Shown here one piece after another: positions 55,529-64,000 of a DNA stretch of 64,000 nucleotides. The DNA lies in NCBI RefSeq assembly GCF_030272615.1, contig NC_081414.1, positions 813,357,069 to 813,421,068 on the forward strand. Reading direction: 5' to 3'. Position 1 is the stretch's first letter; every line of letters begins with the position of its first letter. The notes beneath the pieces were generated by a model, which saw only the letters and a program-made list of their open reading frames with translations, had not been told where the DNA came from and made no database searches. Source of the DNA: Cryptomeria japonica (lineage: Eukaryota > Streptophyta > Pinopsida > Cupressales > Cupressaceae). The position numbers and the translations under genes are program-made.

Positions 55529-57218
55529 CATGAAATACTTCATTATTTGTGGGTGCGCTACAAGTAATTTCCTTGCTAAAGCTTTCGGGTGAAAGATGAA
55601 TCGGCTGCCAGTTATGAATTGAGTAGAACTCAAAACTGGCACCAAGTCCCATTGTTGCAGATATTCAAGAGGAGGGCCTCCGATGAATAATGGATAAAGA
55701 TAGTGGAGTTGTCAAGATATGATATGGCTGGGTGTTTCTTGTGTAATGTCTGCAAGGGGCAAATGAAACTTGGTAGTTACAAACGGAACATAGAGAATTG
55801 CAAACAATGCACACTTAAATTAAAAATCTTAAGGATGCCACATACGAATGGTATGGTGAAAATAATCAAATCGATGCAATGCATAATTTGTGTATGTGTG
55901 TATAATAATCTTATGATGGGATTATGCTGGATAGATGAAAGGCACACTGCAAAAGGGAGTGAAATGATTTCACCTTTAGGTAAAATGATTTTCACAGATT
56001 GGTTGTGTGTATGATAATGGGAACAAGTGAGTGTTTTAGGAAAGGGCAAGATATCCCTAATTCATGGTTGAAATATTTTAATATATGATGCTCAATAGGG
56101 GCAATATATTTTCCAGAAAGGTCTTGGGGTAAAGAAAGTTGCAGAATGGGAGTATAATAATCATGCAGAGAGGGGAAAATTTATTTTACCAGGGCCTTGA
56201 CAAAGGGTAAGGAAAAAGTAAAGTGGCAATTATTGTGTTCATAGAATAAATGAGAGATTTGAGAAAACAATATGTGAAGCATTTTTCCAAGGACTTTATT
56301 TCCATCTTGCATGCAATGTACAGCTATCGGTTTTTTCATCACACTTGAGGTGTTTTGCATCAAAGAGAAATTTCAGAAAGTGACAAAGTATTTCCAGCCA
56401 AAGGGAAGATTTTTCCATTTTTAGTCAGAGAGAAATTGTGAGCTGCTGCAAACAGCAACAGTCAGGTGACAAAGAGGGAAATTTTCAGTCGAGGGGTAGA
56501 GTATGAGTGTGACAAGTCTTTTGTCACAAAAAATGTGTAATTGAAGGGTCATTTTCCAGATTTTTCATGTGACTCCAGCAGGATCAAAGTTGCCGATCAA
56601 AGACAGAGTGAAAGAAAAAAGTGCAGATTTTTGGAGGTGTGAAACTCAGAAATTTCATAAAGAAGCCATGTGTCATTTTGTCGTTTATTTAGGGCTTCTC
56701 TAGGGTTTCTCATCTCTTTTTTGTTCTTTTCTCTTCATTTTGAGGGGTTCCATATTTTTGGCTCCAAGTGAGCTATGTAATGTTTTTGTGCAGGGTAGCT
56801 TAGGATTTAGCTTAGGACTTACCTTATGAAAAGAAGCAAGGTAGAAAAAAATGCTTACTAAACTATTCTTAGAGGAGAGTAATGTCCAAATTTTAGATCT
56901 TTAGAATCATAGAAACAAAAAACAGATAGAAAACAAGAAACAAAATTATACCTCAACATAGGTGTAGATAGGGAAAACACTTTTGAGAGAAAATCCCACA
57001 CTACAAAGCAGCCCAATGTATTATTCATTTCTCTAAACACAGTTAAAATACACTTACAAAGCAAGCCTTTACAAGAGTAAAACTAGCCAGAGATTGAGCA
57101 ACTCTACCATCATTAGAATATCTATAACTCAATATCAATACTTCCATCTCAAGCGCACTATAAAAATAAGTAAAACATGAAACCATCAAATGGTAACTAC
57201 AAAACCCTGAGCTAAAAC
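55529..57218. other. Unassigned intron region between J and L
   Basis: No element termini or coding motifs recognised. The 103-codon plus-strand frame at 55703-56014 and its antisense shadow lack any support. Confidence 0.45.
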
Positions 57219-57415
57219 CAACCTGTTGTCCCCAATTTGAACTCACGGAAAAATTGGGGTAATCCTACAAATGTTGTTCAATTTGTAGCCCATGTGCTCT
57301 AAGGCACACTTTTCGAGGCATTTTTGGTCTCCTCATATGTGTGCTTTGGTAACTTGATCTTCAATTTGGGGGTTTTTAAGTATTTTTGAATTATTTTAGT
57401 TAAGTCCTATGTTAG

Positions 57416-57680
57416 GTGCAAATCGGGTTTATAACCCCAATTTACACTTGGTTTTTATCCTTAGTCTTTGTTTATGTTTTGGTGCAAATCGGGTTTATAA
57501 ACCCGATTTGCACCTCCAAAGTGCAGTGTCGGGTTTTAACTCCTACACTGCACCTCCAAAGTGCAATGTCGGGTTTAAACTCCTACACTGCACCTCCCAA
57601 GTGTTTTGTACCTCCAAAGTGTAGTGTCGGGTTTAAACTCCTACACTGCACCTCACTTCACTATCCAAGGTGTAAATCGG
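57416..57680. repeat. Cluster of perfect and near-perfect palindromes in L
   Basis: A perfect 34-bp palindrome at 57481-57514 (half-site GGTGCAAATCGGGTTTA). Three units follow near 57521, 57561 and 57619 in the form GTGCAGTGT-loop-ACACTGCAC, with loops containing CGGGTTTAAACTCCT. Half-sites recur at 57416 and 57668. Confidence 0.88.
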
Positions 57681-58000
57681 GTTTGCACCTCAACCTTGGA
57701 ATTTTCTAAGTTTTCAAACAGGGTTTTTTTAACCCTGATTTTGTGTGAATCCAGAGTATGAACGCAAATGATCTTCTTCAAACAAGTCATTTTCTGAAGA
57801 ACCTAAAGATGCAAGAGTACAAGTCATTCCCCATAATTTCAGAGGATTTCTAAAGAAGAATGAAAGTGATGATGCATAAAATGGAACTCCAGCTACTTAG
57901 TTATTTTCGTGTTTTTCCCAGTGGCATTTTTTTATGTCTATCAACGCCTCAAGTGTCATTTTGTAATTGCTCATGTGCATCTGTTGAGTGCACAAGTCCT

Positions 58001-58080
58001 AAGTCAAATCGAACTCTTCTTTTGACTTAGTTGTAGAATTAAGTCAAATCGAACTCTTCTTTTGACTTAGTTGTAGAATT
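58001..58080. repeat. Exact 40-bp tandem duplication in L
   Basis: Two identical copies beginning AAGTCAAATCGAACTC, each containing the inverted words AAGTCAAA and TTTGACTT. Identity suggests a recent slip. Confidence 0.92.
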
Positions 58081-59039
58081 AGTTATATTTTCCTATTTTC
58101 ATGTTGCACCCCTCTCCTATATATATGAGGGTTTTTATTGTTATAAGGATCTTTTTCCATCTTTATTTTATGCAACAAAACTTTGCCCAAGTGAAGAACA
58201 AATTGAGACTATGTGTTCTTTTTGTGAATTTACAATTTAATCAAGAAGGATTGAAGCTTGGCATTCAAACTTTGTTTTGAATTCAATCTTTGTGTGATAT
58301 TGATGTTCTTATGTCATTTAGTATCATATGCTCTCAATTGATTGAAGTTGGTGAAACTTATTGGTGATAGATACTGAAGAACTTTGGATTTTTGCAAGTA
58401 ATCTTTGAGTTACTTTGAAGATTCAATAATTGGGATCTGGTTAAGATAATATTGTTTCAAGTCTTTGTGCTTTTGCAAATTATCCCTCGAGTTGAACTTA
58501 AAAAGATAGAAAGTGAAGTCTTTGTGTTGTGCAGACTATCTAGTTAGAGTAGAATATATTTCAATATATCTGTCAGTCTTTGAACTAACAGTATATTGGG
58601 TTACAGTGGTTGATAGGAGTTATAATACATAAAAAGAATCTTTGAGTTTTTAAATTGTGAGTTCCCATCCCTAAGTCATTTTCAAAAGAGGAAAGTAACG
58701 AGAGACTTTGCTCTTTCATGGACACTTTACTTTCCAAAATAATTAGTTTTAAGTATTACTGCAAGTTTTCAAGTTATTTATATTAAGGGAAAAGTCTATT
58801 CTTATAAGAGAATTAGATGGAACTGATTTCGAAAAAAGAGAACTAAGTTGTTGTACCTTTGATTAGTGTAAAGTTAGCAGGTAGAAGAAAGTAGAATAAT
58901 TGCAGTAGAAAGAGGGAGCCTTCCCTTATAATTAGGAGGGAGCGTATCTTGCTTTCTAAGAGATATTATCCTTAGAGCTGTCGTGAAACACTCTTTTGTA
59001 ACCCTTTACAAGTTTACAAAATTTTCACCCAACACAACC

Positions 59040-59560
59040 AATAATTTGGCATCCAAATAATTAGTTAGAAAACCAACATCTAGATCTAGAGATCAGCTCA
59101 CATAATTAAAGTAGCATATTTCTTCCACTTGTCATAAGTAATCTACTCACCAACTCGGGTGTTTCACATTGGCTTCATTATCTCCAATAAAAGATGTCTT
59201 ATATTGTGTCATAACATGCATCATTAATTATGCAATATTTGTAACTCCCTCTTACAACTCTTTTCTATGTCCTAGATTTTTTTATTTCCAATGTGGAAGG
59301 CCCAACTTCCAAAGGCCATAACTTTTGATTTGCGATGTTGTTGGAATCCCATGTCTTTTTAAATCGTCAAACTCAAAAGGACCTACACAATAGATGCTAC
59401 CAAACAACCTATAATTTTTATTTTGCCCAAAAATGGTCTATATCCCAAAAATTGAGTTTTTCTATTTTATAGTCCGAAAAATGCATCCTTTATACACTTA
59501 ACATTAGGAAAACTGAAAAGGCTATGACACCTTTCCTATCATCTTAACCAACGTTACTAT
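59040..59560. other. Unassigned intron sequence
   Basis: Nothing recognised between LTR L and the duplication at 59561. Confidence 0.5.
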
Positions 59561-59904
59561 AGAAGTTTGAGTTTCACTTGGCATGCTATGTTAAACTCTC
59601 TAAAATTAGCTCTCTAAAACCATCCCCTTTGTATTGCACTACACTATCTAGTGCACGTCTCTCCTTCCTTTGCATCCTTCTCTTCCTTGGTACCATCCCC
59701 CTACTTTCCTATCTTTGTGGCTTTGGTTAAGATTATTGTAGGAGTTTAAGTTTCACTTGACATGCTAGGTTAAACTCTCTAAAACTTGGCTCTTTAAAAA
59801 CATCCCCCTTGTATTGCACCATACTATCTAGTGCACATATCTCCTTCCTTTCCATCCTTCACTTCCTTAGTAACATCCCCCTACTTTCCTATCTTTGTGG
59901 CTTT
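59561..59904. repeat. Two-copy tandem duplication, period about 180 bp
   Basis: Copies begin AGAAGTTTGAGTTTCACTTG (59561) and AGGAGTTTAAGTTTCACTTG (59740). Both contain CATCCCC, CTATCTAGTGCAC and CCCCCTACTTTCC at matching offsets. Confidence 0.88.
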
Positions 59905-61139
59905 ATCCCTTTCCCCTCTTACATCTTGTCCTCTTTCACTTGTACCTTGCTTCTTACTTTCCTCTTTTCACAAGTTTATTTCTCTCTTTGTTCAACCCTT
60001 TGCTTCCTTTTCACTATCATTCTTAATTCGTTATTCCTATCCATATCATTTGCACCAATTGTTGTGATTTTCTATGTTGGTATATTGATTTACATGATCA
60101 ATTTTATTACTATTAGTTTTTGACTTACTATTAATTAATTATTAATAATATTATCATATTAATCTTACACTAAGATTAATTGTTCTATGACCTTATAACA
60201 TATAATTATCTCTATTAATATTATTATTGTTATTAGCAAGTATAATGTTTACCATCTTGTTGTAGTACTTTTATATCATTGTTATAATTTTAATTCAATA
60301 TCATTCTTTTAATCTCACTACATTTATTAATTTATCATTATTATGATACTATAGCCTCCTCTAATATTACGGTTTGAATTTTAGCTGCCTTTTTCTCTCT
60401 ATTTTTGGGCTATCCTCCTTAATTGTATATTTTGTCATATCCTACATTCCTCTTGAACTTTTCGCTTTCCACTCTCTTCTCCCCTATGCTTCGCAAGTAT
60501 TGAGTGAGATTAGTTCGCATTCCATTTCATTTCTCTTCCTCATCTTAAACATGGACCACAAAGTGTGATCCAAAACATTGATGCAAAAAAACTTATACAA
60601 TTAACTTGAAAAGCAATCTAAATCATGTTGAGGAATTCAAAAAATAGCAATGGGAGTGGAAGAGAAATTCAATGATAGTGTTTTGTATTGCAAAAAGTAT
60701 GTTCTATCCATGTAGACTATAGTCTTGCAAAAAGGATGTTCTATCAATGTAGACTATGGTCATTAATCAATGTTTCTTTGAGTACTGAGGATGGGATCTA
60801 ACACTTTTGCGATCCATCCAAACTTTGGTCCCTCCCTCCCTTGTCTCATGTTTCTAATAAGTTATTGATTAGTCAACAATTTGAATTCTAATCAAAATTG
60901 AATGGTTTGCTGCTAGCAACGCCAGGTGTTGTGTTCAAATTCTATGAAGGCATTGATTTTCAATTGTATTCTATGAAGAGTGTATGCACCAAGATTAAAA
61001 TATAGAATCAACATGAGAAAATAAAGCACAACTACTGACCAATAAGTATGACATCTTTTACAAGATCTATAATATGGACTCTTGCATACAAAATTATTTA
61101 TTTGTAAAGACATCAAAATTTCCATTTCTACAGATGCAA
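59905..61139. other. Pyrimidine-rich then AT-rich intron sequence
   Basis: 59905-60060 is strongly T/C-rich and gives long spurious frames; 60120-60330 is AT-rich. A small duplication (TTGCAAAAAGTATGTTCTAT and TTGCAAAAAGGATGTTCTAT) lies at 60688-60761. No gene seen. Confidence 0.5.
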
Positions 61140-61400
61140 GAGGGTGACCTACCATCCCTAGGACAATCAAGGGATGTCATGGTGTCCCTTGGTCATCCCA
61201 GGGTTACCAAGGCATCCCAAATTTCATATAAAGAACAAGTGATGTTACCCTTTTCAGGGGACACCCCCATAGACTTCAAAAAAATGGGGACAAAGAGGTG
61301 GTGAGAGAGGTGGGACATCCCATCCCCGTCACTTTGTCCCCAAAACGTTCCAGATGCCCAGGACATATACCTAGGTTCTGGGATACATTCCCGGAGACAC
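61140..61400. repeat. GGGAC/GTCCC word cluster
   Basis: Dense short words GGGGAC, GTCCC, CATCCC and CCCAGG in both orientations, like the patch at 30940-31085 and in style like the subterminal clusters of the two hAT elements. No terminal repeats or target duplication found. Confidence 0.4.
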
Positions 61401-61859
61401 TGTCATCAATGCAATCACATAGACTGTTTATGCTGATTGAATGTGGAAGACTGAACTCTTGGCCAAGTGAGCACCAAGTTGATGACCACACCCTGAAGAA
61501 GGTTTCTTTTTATAATCTTGCATACTTTATGAAAGTTTACTAAATCTCACTAAAAGACTTCTCTCGAGGTTTTCCATGTTCTTCTTTCTTTTTCTCATAG
61601 TCCACGTGTCTTTCAGAAATTAAGATTTGCAGTTTCAGAAAATTATATTTGTTTAAAATAGTTCAGATGTCAATGTCAGATTTTACTTCAGAATTTAAAT
61701 TTTGGCTGTATATTTTATCAATTATAATCATGGATTTTGGGTCAGGAACATAGCACACAAGACTTCATATATTTGATAGCTTCTTTTAACTTTTGACGTA
61801 GTATGCTGTATATATTCCTTTCCAGCTTCATCAAAACTGACACAACATTTTTACCTTCT
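61401..61859. other. Unassigned intron sequence
   Basis: AT-rich with no recognised features. Confidence 0.5.
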
Positions 61860-61867
61860 GAATTTAT

Positions 61868-62564
61868 CAAGGTTACCAAGAGACGGGGGTACTTGGAGAC
61901 TCTGGAGACTGGTACGGCTAATTTTCAAAATAGGAGACGGGGGTACTTGGAGATGCAATTTTTTTTAATATAGTTTGACAATTTCCAGAAAATATCATGA
62001 CAAAGAACTTTGAAAATAAGAATAGCAGTAATGTTTAACTTTAAAATTGAACAAAAATTGAACAAAAATTGAAATTAAAATTGCTTATACTGTCGGTACC
62101 ATAGCCAGTCTACAAGGTTTAGTGAAAGTAAGGCAATAGAGGTGTTGAGCACAATCAATATTGTCAGATAATTAGTAAAGGCAATTTCTCTTTCGACCAT
62201 TACGATGACAAGAAATCAATCATACAACTGTTTATGTACCTCTCAAAAAGTCTACACTGTCAACAGATCTGATCACTATAACTTTGCATGGATTTTTGTC
62301 TTCCTGCAACACGGTTTCCTTATTAGTTATTTCCTTACGACTTTTCTTTTCTGCAGTCTTATTTTATTTATTTGCCTTTTACTGCATTTTGCCCTAAGTT
62401 TTCTGGCAGGAGACATCAATTTCTGGTGAGGAGACTTCAGAGATGGCAGCTAAAAGAACCCTATGCATTGGGAAGTTTCTGGAGACGTCTCCGGTACTGG
62501 AGACGCATCTCCATCTCCAAGGCGAGTCTCAGGGGGCAGGAGACGGGTCTCTTGGTAAACTATG
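61868..62564. mobile_element. Non-autonomous hAT element, GAGACG-rich
   Basis: Perfect 8-bp target duplication GAATTTAT at 61860-61867 and 62565-62572. The ends are CAAGGTTACCAAGAGAC and GTCTCTTGGTAAACTATG, inverted repeats with one gap and one mismatch. GAGACG/CGTCTC words cluster at both ends (61880-61955 and 62408-62550). At 697 bp with no transposase it is non-autonomous. It lies 220 bp inside intron 1 from exon 1. Confidence 0.82.
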
Positions 62565-62791
62565 GAATTTATACATGAAACTAGCTATCTGACTCTGTAG
62601 TTTTTCCATCCTTTTTACCACTGCATCATCTAGCCATTAATAAAGATATCCTTTCATGACCATTGCTTGATGGCTGGCACAAACAATTGCAATACAGTGA
62701 TATTATCCTAAAACGGGGATTAAAAGGAAGCATAAATCTTCATTGAGCATTTTTAGCTATGTTCATAATTTTGTGGAAAACTTAAGAATAC

Positions 62792-62871
62792 CTCGAATTC
62801 ACACAAGGTGCACAAACTGAAGGGAGATTTACATTCTCGCAGATGCCACAAGTGCTTCCTTTCCTTGCCAT
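62792..62871 (-). CDS. ATG14: ATG14-like exon 1, zinc-binding N-terminus
   Basis: First coding exon, 26 codons plus two bases, ending AG before a GTATTC donor at 62791-62790. It encodes MARKGSTCGICENVNLPSVC and then APCVNS, so cysteines fall at residues 8, 11, 20 and 23. That is the paired CxxC arrangement at the N-terminus of ATG14/Barkor proteins. I chose the ATG at 62871; in-frame ATGs at 62889 and 62898 would add 6 or 9 residues and cannot be excluded. The split AG|G codon gives arginine when joined to exon 2. No TATA box is obvious upstream. Confidence 0.75.
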
Positions 62872-62898
62872 TACATCCACTATATGCATCAAGTGCAT

Positions 62899-63351
62899 AT
62901 GTTCATGTCTAAAACCAAACTTCTTGTAACCATGTTTCTTTCAAGGATTCCTGGATCTCCTAAACAAAAATAAAGATCACAAAAAGAAAAAGTTAAAGAG
63001 ATACATAAATTGGCTGCAGTTCACATGCATGATTATTAAATCAGGACAAGAAAATACAAATTTATAGTCGGATATTTAATCAAAGTGCACTAATTCACAC
63101 ATAAGTAGTCGGAAAATAATACTTTAGATTCATTATCATAGATAAATGTATCTAATTGCAGAAACTATCAAATACAATTAGTCCAAAGCAGAAAGAAAAT
63201 AATCCATAAGCAAACCTGATAATTTTTGTAAAAAATAGAAACTTCAACAGTATGAGAGCAGAAAGGAAATGCTGCCATGTGCCTGTGAAAAATATTTTTG
63301 AACTCTTTTTGTAAAAATTGAGCCAAAAAACCCCAAACCCACAAATCAAAC
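62899..63351. other. Upstream region of the ATG14-like gene
   Basis: Should contain the 5' UTR and core promoter of the minus-strand gene. I could not identify a TATA box or a clear transcription start. A further 5' non-coding exon is possible. Confidence 0.4.
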
Positions 63352-63361
63352 AACAGTCAGG

Positions 63362-63778
63362 TAGAGGAAACCGAGGAAATAAAGCGCAAGCTGGATATCA
63401 GAGACAAGCAGATGGTCAGCATCAACAAATTTTACCTACAGGTGCTTCATAGTTCTGCGTTGACACTCTCCCTCCTGCGGGAAAGAACTGTTGTGGATGA
63501 TGCTGGCAAACAGGCGGCCAGGGAGCTATACAAGTTCCCCTATGATGACTGGAATAAGGTCATAGACATGACTGGGGTCCGTAAATCGGCCCCTTAGGTC
63601 TTAGGTTGTTGGTCTTTTTGCTTTCGCTTGGGGTTGGGCCCTCTTGTTCTGCTGTTGAACTCTCTTCAATCTGTGTTTTTGATGTTTTGAAACTGTTTTA
63701 GTGCTGTTAAAGTGTTGTTGATAGTTTTTTGCCATGTTAAGGGTCAGTGCCTTGGTTATCGCTGCTTTTTTAATCAAA
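63362..63778 (+). mobile_element. 5'-truncated retroposon (LINE-like or retrocopy), 417 bp
   Basis: Flanked by AACAGTCAGG at 63352-63361 and 63779-63788, a 10-bp direct repeat of the size made by target-primed reverse transcription. From its first bases it is open as VEETEEIKRKLDIRDKQMVS, with LLRERTVVDDAGKQAAREL and YDDWNKVIDMTGVRKSAP to a stop at 63596-63598. About 180 bp of T-rich 3' UTR and a short AATCAAAAA tail follow. I cannot name the protein. A truncated LINE or a processed copy of a coiled-coil gene would both fit. Confidence 0.55.
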
Positions 63779-63788
63779 AACAGTCAGG

Positions 63789-64000
63789 AACATTTTCAAA
63801 GACTAACCTCAAGAACAAAGAAAACAAAATAAACAAAAATTGAAAACCACCAAATAAATATTAAAATCATTTCACAATTATCTCTACATGAAGAAACAAA
63901 TTGGGATCTGATACTAGGTATTACAATAAAATCATATATGATAACAACTAAATATAAAACCACAAAACCAATGCCTTCATTTAACAGATAACAACAGAAT
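63789..64000. other. Right edge, nothing recognised
   Basis: A-rich sequence following the retroposon's target duplication, with no feature. Confidence 0.5.

Larger units (their letters stand above)
57224..59034 (+). mobile_element. Solo LTR L, 1.81 kb, palindrome-rich
   Basis: TGTTGTCCCC to CACCCAACA, flanked by CAACC at 57219-57223 and 59035-59039. It contains CTATATATATGAGG near 58116 as a likely TATA region. A palindrome cluster lies at 57416-57680 and an exact 40-bp tandem duplication at 58001-58080. It shares only the first six bases with the giant LTR family. Confidence 0.78.
30447..62791 (-). other. ATG14-like intron 1, 32.3 kb
   Basis: Intron between exons 1 and 2. It holds a Penelope-like remnant, LTR element J with three nested insertions, solo LTRs I and L, probable LTR M, one hAT element and small tandem duplications. 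Its length comes mostly from these insertions; without the ones I can delimit, well under half remains. Confidence 0.72.
1468..62871 (-). other. ATG14: ATG14-like autophagy gene, five exons seen, 3' part outside window
   Basis: Gene span on the minus strand. Exons at 62792-62871, 30359-30446, 1982-2081, 1788-1861 and 1468-1539 (80, 88, 100, 74 and 72 bp) join in frame to 138 codons. Every junction seen has an AG acceptor and a GT donor. The product starts with CGIC-x8-CAPC and continues as a charged coiled coil ending LEKFYPDEIRAQNLAH. This order, cysteine pairs then coiled coil, is that of the ATG14/UVRAG family (Barkor/ATG14), the subunit that directs the VPS34 PI3-kinase complex to autophagosome formation sites. 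The C-terminal part should lie left of the window. Family assignment is from remembered patterns; VPS38/UVRAG is the main alternative. Confidence 0.75.

Noticed and set aside
59809-60123. Overlapping 104- and 78-codon frames rich in Ser, Phe and Leu
   Set aside because: They are products of a T/C-rich tract and a tandem duplication, not a coding signal.

Overview
The window looks like nuclear DNA of a land plant with a large, repeat-filled genome. A gymnosperm (conifer-like) source is my inference. It rests on the very long introns, the many nested retroelements and a Penelope-like element, a class known from conifers and rare in flowering plants. No organelle or bacterial features are present.

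Almost the whole window lies inside one host gene on the minus strand: an ATG14-like autophagy gene. Exon 1 (62792-62871) encodes a CxxC-x8-CxxC zinc motif. Exon 2 (30359-30446), exon 3 (1982-2081), exon 4 (1788-1861) and exon 5 (1468-1539) encode a coiled coil. All five join in frame across consensus splice sites, giving 138 codons, and the gene runs on past the left edge. Introns 1 and 2 are 32.3 kb and 28.3 kb and hold nearly all the repeats.

The main repeat is a family of very large units with TGTTG...CAACA ends and perfect 5-bp target duplications. Copies are A (4202-16338), B (8254-15802, inside A), C (17420-24906), D (40625-52677), E (44863-51611, inside D) and a cut-off copy at 1-238. 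Each complete copy has, in order: a terminal palindrome; an array of 9-15 dyad motifs mostly spaced about 165-175 bp; an internal promoter; a 5' leader intron; then either a reading frame of about 1,076 codons (B intact, C and E broken) or a short remnant (A, D); then an inverted telobox, a TATA box, usually a poly(A) signal, and a long tail. The simplest reading is solo LTRs of 4.6-7.5 kb whose U3 carries a gene. I know of no described family with this layout.

Intron 2, left to right, holds a tandem duplication, pieces of an old Ty3/gypsy element split by A(+B), by a hAT element containing C, and by a composite insertion of two LTRs, then a Ty1/copia fragment. Intron 1 holds a Penelope-like remnant split by a solo LTR, a probable solo LTR at 36627-37415, a gag-only LTR retrotransposon J (37790-55523) that contains F, D(+E) and K, solo LTR L (57224-59034) rich in palindromes, and a second hAT element (61868-62564). 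Upstream of the gene lies a 417-bp truncated retroposon (63362-63778). Most insertions are proven by matching target duplications, so their relative order can be read directly.
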